From Bacteroidales bacterium UBA2295 (GTDB taxonomy: Bacteria > Bacteroidota > Bacteroidia > Bacteroidales > Tenuifilaceae): DNA of 11,088 nucleotides. The stretch covers positions 17,223 to 28,310 of the forward strand of contig DDWD01000025.1 of assembly GCA_002345825.1 (NCBI GenBank). Direction: 5' to 3'. The notes beneath the pieces were generated by a model. That model saw only the letters and a list, made by a program, of their open reading frames with translations. It made no database searches and was not told the DNA's origin. The position numbers were made by a program, and so were the translations under genes. This document shows positions 7,901 through 11,088 of the stretch, in pieces; within the stretch, counting starts at the first letter, position 1, and each line of letters opens with the position of its first letter.

Positions 7901-8616
7901 CAACTACAGATAACTTAACTTGGGGTGAGGATGAGGAGATTAGCGTTACGTTTACTGTTGATATATCCGATGCTGATGCATACCAATGGTTAAAGGACGG
8001 AGCAAACATCGCCAATTCCATTGAGTCATCATACACTGCTACCGAGGTAGGCAAATACAGCGTATTGGTAACCAAAGCCAACTGTGTGGGCGAAAGCAAC
8101 GAGTTAACCATTGAGATTTCTACAACTCCTTTATACGATGTTACATTTACAGTTCTTAATTCGAGTGATGATCCTGTGGCGAATGCTGAGGTTGAAATTG
8201 AGGGCGAGTCTCCAGTGCTTACCAATGCGAGTGGTGTAGCAACTTTAAAAATGCCCAATGGATCATATAATTTTGATGTTAATGCTGCGGACTATCAGGA
8301 GTATCAAGGTACATTTACCGTTAGCGATGAAGATTTGGCTGTTTCAGTAAAACTTGTTGCGGTTGGTGTCGATTTAGATAAGCTGTCGCAGCTGAACCTG
8401 TTCCCCAATCCGTTTAACAACGAGATCAAAATTTCAGATCCTGAGACAGTGAAACGAGTGGTAATAACCAATGTGGCAGGTCAGAAGGTTTTAGATATTC
8501 AGCTCAATGGAGCCGACAGAATCAATACACAGTCATTGTCTTCTGGTGTATATTTGCTTAGGATTATCACCAACGACGATCAGAGCGCAACTTTCCGAAT
8601 GGTTAAGGATAACTAG
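1897..8616 (+). CDS. Giant T9SS-exported multidomain surface protein (beta-propeller head, Ig-like stalk)
   Basis: The frame encodes 2239 residues. ATG at 1897 is preferred over an in-frame TTG at 1891 because it opens directly with a lipoprotein-free signal peptide, MKKFTKLLQSILLVL onward, with cleavage likely near SYS/Q (residues 25-26). Order of parts: seven propeller repeats (27-490); a SprB-like module with GGGEAPYTYT and GGVYRLEVAD (494-572); Ig-like module 1 (573-652); four GTL-type repeats (653-1014); three GEVTGG-type Ig_7-like repeats (1015-1279); nine 81-residue Ig-like modules with one odd 71-residue module among them (1280-2078); a carboxypeptidase-regulatory-like module (2079-2155); and the T9SS type A sorting domain (2160-2239). 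It should be secreted by T9SS across the outer membrane, have the sorting domain removed, and be attached to the surface as an adhesin or binding protein. No catalytic domain is visible and the ligand is unknown. The first third is much more AT-rich than the rest. It appears to be a single-gene transcript ending at the hairpin at 8634-8671. Confidence 0.9.
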   Translation: MKKFTKLLQSILLVLILTTSISSYSQNWNWSEHLTATTDVQVRTQHIDNDNNLYVGGLFRGTLSFVGSAETLTSTALVAFIAKYNSDGNLQWANKIGDAAPTTIKMIKSDNSNNIWIVGEINGSAEFTSQDNINITISNTGGSWDGYIAKYYPNGNIVDARNIAKGPGIDRVNGLTLDLSGNIYISGFFRGASITFGGDEATLTYSGTNDWGNAFIAKFNSSLVYQNSSQFGSETDGGSRGAGLVWSNGAVYLAIDFFRAVKIVGTDPIVSFSGSSSTFQANAIIKFTDSGIYQWHQTAAATTSDLGTGNDVISDSDGDVYLNGRYSGTIVISNSEGNLAFTKATTGSFDNYIAKFEAPDGTIAWAKTIGSTGEERLWGSAQRNDVISIAGYFSNTMILGNSPANVSDTIISNGGRDAFMVNFDKNGNYLSLAKIGGTTNDEAYFITPTSYGNSIIGGIFASESITIGDDPYTKEGAGNNSFLAHHINIHILPTITPIINNSSAAGSIDLEIFGGGEAPYTYTLTLVGGDVVGTGTYSAPLNFTGLNGGVYRLEVADNLGRQITKFYHIFEPTITTVDPAAVLNYCEGQSISVEFEVNIPEAEAYQWLKDGVAIPGEELTTYTATEAGVYTIEVTVDGEVGISNEIEIHVEGTPLSGTLTKNPDVANVCENDLVSASLTAGSGGVEDILQYRTFDGDAWTDWADYTSESPIETVGISEVQIQTYRTNQYCDPSDIVTVSWIIEPTPVSGTLARTPDVDNVCEGTEVSATLTPGSGGNGTDELEYSTDGGVIWGAYLSGETISTAGVETVEVRTRRMADFCDPAAYSTVLWTIEPTPVSGTLARTPDVDNVCEGTEVSATLTSGSGGNGTDELEYSTDGGVIWEAYLSGETISTAGVETVEVRTRRMADFCDPAVYNTVLWTIEPTPVSGTLGRTPDVDNVCEGTEVSATLASGSGGNGTDELEYSTDDGVSWSAYVSGETISTTGFNSVEVRTRQLADYCDNSEYNTVIWQVNPPTVAGEVTGGSNICEGSTSAELTLTGYTGSVIRWEKSVDPFDTWSEIAHTQDTYTSNPLVETTRFRAVVQSGVCEVLESNYTEVEVTPEPIAGTISGDNIVCSGSGPVLTLEGYDGQIIKWSRRPEGSSTWQSTAETNATFYAPTITQSTQYRVEVDRGVCSSVFTDVFTVDVEQPTQGGEVTGGTSICEGASSEQLALANHLGDVVRWQSSVDNGSTWTDIANTTTTYTSGALAQTTQFRAVIQNGVCNEEPSLATTVTVNEYPTPTITNASSLEVCEGESISIDFSVDIDNADSYQWFKDDVEIADATQSTYTATQVGKYSVDVVLNSCLGTSNELTVSTIPNPTPEISTTDNLAFCEGEDISVGFTVDITDATSYQWMLDGAPISGATETTYTATEAGVYSVEVIVNSCSGVSNEQTVVVNPLPTVTAPDDFAVCAGESVTLNGAGADSYTWDSGVIDGELFTPSSTATYTVTGTNDLTGCSATDEVTVTVKDLPTPVIATTDNLEICSGDEVSVNFTVDITNAQAYQWLLNGSPIDGATSIEYTAVDKGTYSVEVTVDGCTGTSNELIVSTVDLPTPTISAGSSINICEGNNINVELTVDIDDADAYQWLYNGQVIGSGTQQTYTAIVSGTYSAEVVVGGCMGVSNGIIIAKIDNPRPRISTGDELTYYYGEAINVLLDADITDAEDYQWFKDDVAIVDANSASYAATEAGTYYVEVVVNGCMGVSNTIEVIQHNELNPEIFTADPLSWCADEEISVNLAVNLTTADSYQWYLNDEVIPDAITATYTAIAAGVYKVEVTLGDQTAFSNVIEVVSVPNPTPTISTTDPLSWCTESDISVLFTADITDADAYLWYNGEDPISGATLSSYTATEPGDYSVEVVVSGCAGVSNQITILQSGVLQPTLTAQGETEFCEGDDVAVPISVDITDAAYVWMLDGAEINGADQSTYTATAAGVYTVEVTQGSCSGVSNEITIVVNPVPNPVISTTDNLTWGEDEEISVTFTVDISDADAYQWLKDGANIANSIESSYTATEVGKYSVLVTKANCVGESNELTIEISTTPLYDVTFTVLNSSDDPVANAEVEIEGESPVLTNASGVATLKMPNGSYNFDVNAADYQEYQGTFTVSDEDLAVSVKLVAVGVDLDKLSQLNLFPNPFNNEIKISDPETVKRVVITNVAGQKVLDIQLNGADRINTQSLSSGVYLLRIITNDDQSATFRMVKDN
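1975..3366 (+). repeat. Seven-repeat beta-propeller (SBBP-like), residues 27-490
   Basis: A unit of about 61-69 residues recurs seven times. Each has a strand such as LYVGGLFRG or IYISGFFRG, then a turn and a strand such as AFIAKYNSDGNLQWA. The G-F/Y-F-type strands begin near residues 54, 115, 183, 251, 320, 388 and 455. The seventh unit stops after SFLAHH and lacks the last strand, while the mature N-terminus has a matching fragment, NWNWSEHL. This is what a closed ring with N-terminal strand closure would show. Seven-bladed propellers of this sort usually bind ligands or act as scaffolds; I see no enzyme signature. The DNA here is about 33-38% GC in sampled lines. Confidence 0.75.
4129..4938 (+). 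repeat. Three 270-base tandem repeats, two nearly identical
   Basis: Each unit encodes a 90-residue module starting TPVSGTL and ending near WTIEP or WQVNP. Units are 4129-4398, 4399-4668 and 4669-4938. The first two differ at 9 of 270 bases by direct comparison (four amino-acid changes). The third matches them closely through about 4797 and then diverges sharply. An older, clearly diverged 92-residue relative precedes them at 3853-4128. Each module has one cysteine in NVCEG and one in FCDP or YCDN, so an internal disulfide is possible. The fold is probably Ig-like, but I do not recognise a named family. Confidence 0.9.
4939..5733 (+). repeat. Three Ig_7-like repeats (CHU-type), 86-90 residues each
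   Basis: Units lie at 4939-5208, 5209-5466 and 5467-5733. They share GEVTGGSNICEG or GTISGDNIVCSG at the start, a central IRWEKS, IKWSRR or VRWQSS strand, then TTRFRAVVQSGVC or a similar ending. This pattern is common in very large Bacteroidota surface proteins as Ig-like spacer modules. Each has two cysteines (ICEG and GVC) placed to pair. At DNA level they are well diverged, unlike the repeats just before them. Confidence 0.75.
5734..8130 (+). repeat. Array of nine 81-residue Ig-like modules with one odd module inside
   Basis: Units begin at 5734, 5977, 6433, 6676, 6919, 7162, 7405, 7648 and 7888. All are exactly 81 codons except the one at 7648, which has 80. The shared pattern is TPTISTTDNL, CEGEDISV, DITDADAYQWL, a TYTATEAGVYSVEV strand, then GC-GVSNE. 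One further copy of the same type stands alone at 3613-3852. Between the second and third units lies a 71-residue module (6220-6432) with SYTWDSG and TYTVTGTND, of a different Ig or PKD-like type. The array should form a long rigid stalk. Some modules lack one cysteine of the usual pair. Confidence 0.85.
8131..8361 (+). other. Carboxypeptidase-regulatory-like module
   Basis: Residues 2079-2155 contain YDVTFTVLNSSDDPVANAEV, TNASGVATLKMPNGSYNF and VSVKLV. This is the beta-sandwich pattern (prealbumin-like) found in carboxypeptidase-regulatory and PEGA-type modules: a P-x-A-x-V strand, a G-V-A-T turn and a G-x-Y strand. It probably acts as a spacer between the stalk and the sorting domain. Confidence 0.65.
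8374..8613 (+). other. T9SS type A C-terminal sorting domain
   Basis: Residues 2160-2239 show the conserved series of the Por secretion sorting domain: LNLFPNPFNNEIKI, then VVITNVAGQKVL, then LSSGVYLLRI, then FRMVKDN at the C-terminus. In studied Bacteroidota, PorU removes this domain and the protein is linked to a surface polysaccharide. This is the strongest evidence for the organism's phylum and for the protein's location. Confidence 0.93.
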
Positions 8617-8633
8617 CCTTTAAATAATGCATT

Positions 8634-8671
8634 GAAAGCCCCGACATTGTTGGGGCTTTCTTTTTGTTTTT
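8634..8671 (+). terminator. Intrinsic terminator after the surface-protein gene
   Basis: GAAAGCCCC (8634-8642) pairs perfectly with GGGGCTTTC (8652-8660). The stem can extend inward by three pairs (G-U, A-U, C-G) around an ATT loop. TTTTTGTTTTT follows at 8661-8671. The hairpin begins 18 bases after the stop codon at 8616, so the giant gene is transcribed separately from purD. Confidence 0.92.
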
Positions 8672-8698
8672 CATAGGATCAAATGGTTCGATTAAATC

Positions 8699-8729
8699 TT
8701 TGGCAATTGAAACTATTGGCCTATTTTTA
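8699..8729 (+). promoter_or_regulatory. Candidate purD promoter, Bacteroidota type
   Basis: TTTG (8699-8702) and TATTTTTA (8722-8729, seven of eight matches to TAnnTTTG) are separated by 19 bases, the usual spacing for -33 and -7 elements in this phylum. The site lies just after the terminator and 26 bases before the purD ATG, giving a short leader. I see no purine riboswitch or operator in the space. Confidence 0.55.
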
Positions 8730-8755
8730 CACCAACCAAACAACCCCTATCAAAT

Positions 8756-10030
8756 ATGAATGTACTTCTACTCGGTTCGGGAGGAAGAGAGCATGCTCTG
8801 GCTTGGAAACTTAAACAGAGTCCTATCCTTAACAAACTTTTCATAGCTCCTGGTACTCCAGGAACGGCAAGTCTCGGTCAGAATATTGATGTGAGTCCAA
8901 CCGATTTTCCAGCCATAAAAAAAGCTGTGCTTTCAAATGGAATTAATATGGTGGTTGTGGGGCCAGAGGATCCGTTGGTGATGGGAATCCACGATTTTTT
9001 TATTGGCGATAGTGAATTGTCGCAAATCCCAGTTATTGGACCAACCCGAAGTGGCGCTATGCTAGAGGGCAGCAAGGATTTCTCCAAGGGATTTATGATG
9101 CGTCAGGGTATACCAACTGCACAGTATAAAAGTTTTTGTAGTAGCCAGCTCGACGACGCCATGCTATTTCTGAAAAGTTTAAAGCCTCCTTATGTGCTAA
9201 AGGCCGATGGTTTGGCTGCTGGTAAAGGGGTGGTGATTTGTAACGATCTGCTTGAAGCGGAAGCATCACTAAAGCAAATGTTTGGCGGTGAATTTGGCGA
9301 TGCAGGAAATACGGTAGTAATTGAGGAGTTCTTGGATGGGATTGAGGTTTCGGTATTTATACTAACCGATGGTGACGGGTACGTAATCCTCCCCGAGGCT
9401 AAGGATTACAAACGTATTGGCGAAGCCGATACTGGCCTAAATACTGGCGGAATGGGTTCCGTTTCACCGGTTCCATTTGCCAATGCCGAGTTTATGGCCA
9501 AGGTTGAAGAGCGCATTGTGAAACCAACCATCGAAGGGCTGAAGGTTGAGGATATTCCCTACAAGGGTTTTATCTTTGCTGGTTTGATGAATGTAAATGG
9601 CAATCCCTACGTTATAGAGTACAATGCCCGTATGGGCGATCCCGAAACTCAAGTTGTTATGCCTAGGCTAAAAACCGACTTGCTGGAGCTACTCATAAAA
9701 ACAGCGCAGGGTAAATTGTCCGAAACACAGGTCGAATTCAATACCGAAACGGTATCGGCGGTAATATTAGTTTCAGGTGGTTATCCCGGGAAATACCAAA
9801 AGAACAAGCCCATAAGCGATACTGCACAAACATCGAATGATTTAATTTTTCATGCTGGAACCAAAGTCAATTCTAATAACCAGCTGGTAACATCGGGCGG
9901 AAGAGTAATGGCTTGTGTTGGAATTTCTAATAGCCTAACTGCTGCCCTTGAAAAATCGTATGATCTAGCCCGAAAAGTCGATTTCGAAGGCAAGTATTAC
10001 CGTAAGGATATTGGTAAAGATTTATTGTAG
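8756..10030 (+). CDS. purD: Phosphoribosylamine--glycine ligase (GAR synthetase)
   Basis: This ATP-grasp enzyme joins glycine to 5-phosphoribosylamine, the second step of de novo purine synthesis, in the cytoplasm. Its 424 residues match the usual bacterial length of about 420-430. Visible motifs in order are: GSGGREHA (7-14) of the N-terminal domain; GPEDPL (68-73); IGPTRSGAMLEGSK (93-106); LKADGLAAGKGV (147-158), the ATP-grasp lysine and glycine-rich loop; EAKDYKR and TGGMG, contacting substrate; and EYNARMGDPETQ (288-299), the family signature with metal-binding Glu and Asn. The ATG at 8756 puts the GSGGREHA loop seven residues in, as in homologues. It sits behind its own promoter-like site and heads a probable two-gene unit with the membrane protein 23 bases downstream. 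No key residue appears to be missing, so it should be active. Confidence 0.97.
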   Translation: MNVLLLGSGGREHALAWKLKQSPILNKLFIAPGTPGTASLGQNIDVSPTDFPAIKKAVLSNGINMVVVGPEDPLVMGIHDFFIGDSELSQIPVIGPTRSGAMLEGSKDFSKGFMMRQGIPTAQYKSFCSSQLDDAMLFLKSLKPPYVLKADGLAAGKGVVICNDLLEAEASLKQMFGGEFGDAGNTVVIEEFLDGIEVSVFILTDGDGYVILPEAKDYKRIGEADTGLNTGGMGSVSPVPFANAEFMAKVEERIVKPTIEGLKVEDIPYKGFIFAGLMNVNGNPYVIEYNARMGDPETQVVMPRLKTDLLELLIKTAQGKLSETQVEFNTETVSAVILVSGGYPGKYQKNKPISDTAQTSNDLIFHAGTKVNSNNQLVTSGGRVMACVGISNSLTAALEKSYDLARKVDFEGKYYRKDIGKDLL

Positions 10031-10053
10031 TTTGATACTTTAATAGGGTTAAG

Positions 10054-11037
10054 ATGTTGCTAAAGTTTTTTCGTAAGCCACTGCCCAGCGTGTTGGTTTT
10101 TGTTGTCCTTGTAGGTGTTCTTGCCTGGATCAGTTCTCTTTTTTCCGGAGGTCAAGCAGCAATTACATATACCAGCTACAAAATGCCGCTGTATGCTCTA
10201 CTGGTATCGATAATGCCCGATGGCATAATTTGGGGCAAGTTGCTTGCTCTTCTTATGGTCATTATTAATGGGCTCTTGCTAATTCAGGTAAACACCAAGT
10301 ATATTCTCATTAAGAACAGAACGCATCTACCAGCTCTTTTCTACGTATTGCTTAGTTCAGGCTTTACGCCTCTCCAAACGCTAAATCCCGCTGTTTTTGC
10401 TGCTTTTTTTGCTATTCTGGCCACAAATAGTCTGTTTGCCACGCTAACAACCAACGCCATTGACGGTACATTTAAAGCAGGCTTTTTCATTGCTATTGGC
10501 ACTCTGTTTTACTTGCCCTCTATCGTTCTGTTTTTGGTAATGATTCTTGCCATCGTAATTCTTAATCTGAGTGGGATAAGACCTTGGTTGGCTGCAATAT
10601 TTGGTTACATTACTCCGATTTTTTTCGCAATGGTTTATTACTATTTTTTTTATGGCGATTTTGAGCTTGTAGGAATTGTTGAGGATACTTTTAATAAAGA
10701 ATTACCATTTGGCTTTCTTGATTTTGGAATACCCTTTACCGTTTGGTCGGCGTTTGCTCTTTTTGTAATATTCATTACGGGCTTGTTCCTGATAGGAGGC
10801 CTGCCTACTCAAAAAATCATCATCAGAAAATACCATTCTGTTCTCCTTTTAATGCTGTTACTGGTTGCTTTGCTAACCATTATAGCCCCTTTTGCCTCAG
10901 TTGAAATGGTGTTTCTTTTCTCCATACCATCTTCATACTTACTTTCGAGTTACTTTACATTTGCACGGAGTCGATTGTGGCCCGAGATTCTCTTTGTTAT
11001 TCTGCTTCTGTGTACGCCACTAATGCAGCTGTTTTAG
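10054..11037 (+). CDS. Polytopic membrane protein, DUF6427-like
   Basis: The product has 327 residues and about ten hydrophobic segments (roughly 12-30, 60-78, 111-131, two between 141 and 170, 177-199, 228-249, 261-278, 282-302 and 309-327), so it should sit in the inner membrane. The KFFRKP start, the NTKYILIKNRTHLPALFYVL stretch (80-99) and the TLNPAVFAAFF segment resemble, from memory, the uncharacterised DUF6427 family of Bacteroidota. That assignment is recognition rather than a search result. No catalytic motif stands out. The gene follows purD by 23 bases with no terminator between, suggesting co-transcription. As I recall, related genomes place a polyprenol-phosphate glycosyltransferase gene next, which would hint at envelope glycan work; that region is outside this window. 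The ATG at 10054 is the first in frame and is followed at once by a basic, then hydrophobic N-terminus. Confidence 0.75.
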   Translation: MLLKFFRKPLPSVLVFVVLVGVLAWISSLFSGGQAAITYTSYKMPLYALLVSIMPDGIIWGKLLALLMVIINGLLLIQVNTKYILIKNRTHLPALFYVLLSSGFTPLQTLNPAVFAAFFAILATNSLFATLTTNAIDGTFKAGFFIAIGTLFYLPSIVLFLVMILAIVILNLSGIRPWLAAIFGYITPIFFAMVYYYFFYGDFELVGIVEDTFNKELPFGFLDFGIPFTVWSAFALFVIFITGLFLIGGLPTQKIIIRKYHSVLLLMLLLVALLTIIAPFASVEMVFLFSIPSSYLLSSYFTFARSRLWPEILFVILLLCTPLMQLF

Positions 11038-11088
11038 AGTGAAGTTTGTATGCTGTATTTATATTTAACGTGAGTTCGACATAAGGAA

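Noticed and set aside
7737..8258. Minus-strand open frame of 173 codons
   Set aside because: Although long, it is antisense to the Ig-like array and its next module. Its composition reflects the Thr/Val/Asp-rich coding strand, and it has no promoter or start context.
11060..11067. TATATTTA as a -7 box for a gene beyond the right edge
   Set aside because: The only TTTG nearby (11045-11048) is just 11 bases away, too close for a -33 partner, and no downstream start is visible before the window ends.

Overview
The window most likely comes from a member of the Bacteroidota, probably a Bacteroidales or Marinilabiliales-type environmental or marine lineage. The support is a very large secreted protein ending in a type IX secretion (T9SS) type A sorting domain, promoter-like TAnnTTTG boxes, no Shine-Dalgarno sites before the genes, and purD followed by a DUF6427-type membrane protein. 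The genus cannot be read from the sequence.

Layout. (1) Positions 1-1536, minus strand: two tandem, diverged PAPS-dependent sulfotransferase genes 20 bases apart. The downstream one runs off the left edge, and the upstream one appears to start at TTG. (2) Positions 1537-1896: an AT-rich divergent intergenic region with three related short repeats and a good Bacteroidota -7 box facing right. (3) Positions 1897-8616, plus strand: one 2239-residue gene for an exported surface protein. In order it has a signal peptide, a seven-repeat beta-propeller, a SprB-like module, a stalk of eighteen Ig-like modules of several kinds, a carboxypeptidase-regulatory-like module and the T9SS sorting domain. A strong terminator follows at 8634-8671. 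(4) Positions 8699-11037, plus strand: a promoter-like site, the purine biosynthesis gene purD, and a 327-residue polytopic membrane protein of DUF6427 type 23 bases downstream, probably one operon.

How the parts relate. The right end is ordinary chromosomal housekeeping DNA with moderate GC. The left end (sulfotransferases plus the propeller part of the giant gene) is clearly more AT-rich. The step in composition falls inside the giant gene, at the propeller/stalk joint near 3345, which suggests exchange of the head domain or the edge of an acquired segment. The sulfotransferases would sulfate a carbohydrate or other surface molecule. T9SS type A proteins are attached to a surface polysaccharide in the species studied, so a functional link is possible, but nothing in the window proves it.

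The most notable signals are the 270-base tandem repeats at 4129-4938 (two copies about 97% identical, a third identical only in its first half), the composition break inside one reading frame, and the repeat cluster in the divergent promoter region. I see no CRISPR array, insertion sequence, tRNA or rRNA, and no clearly new enzymatic system.
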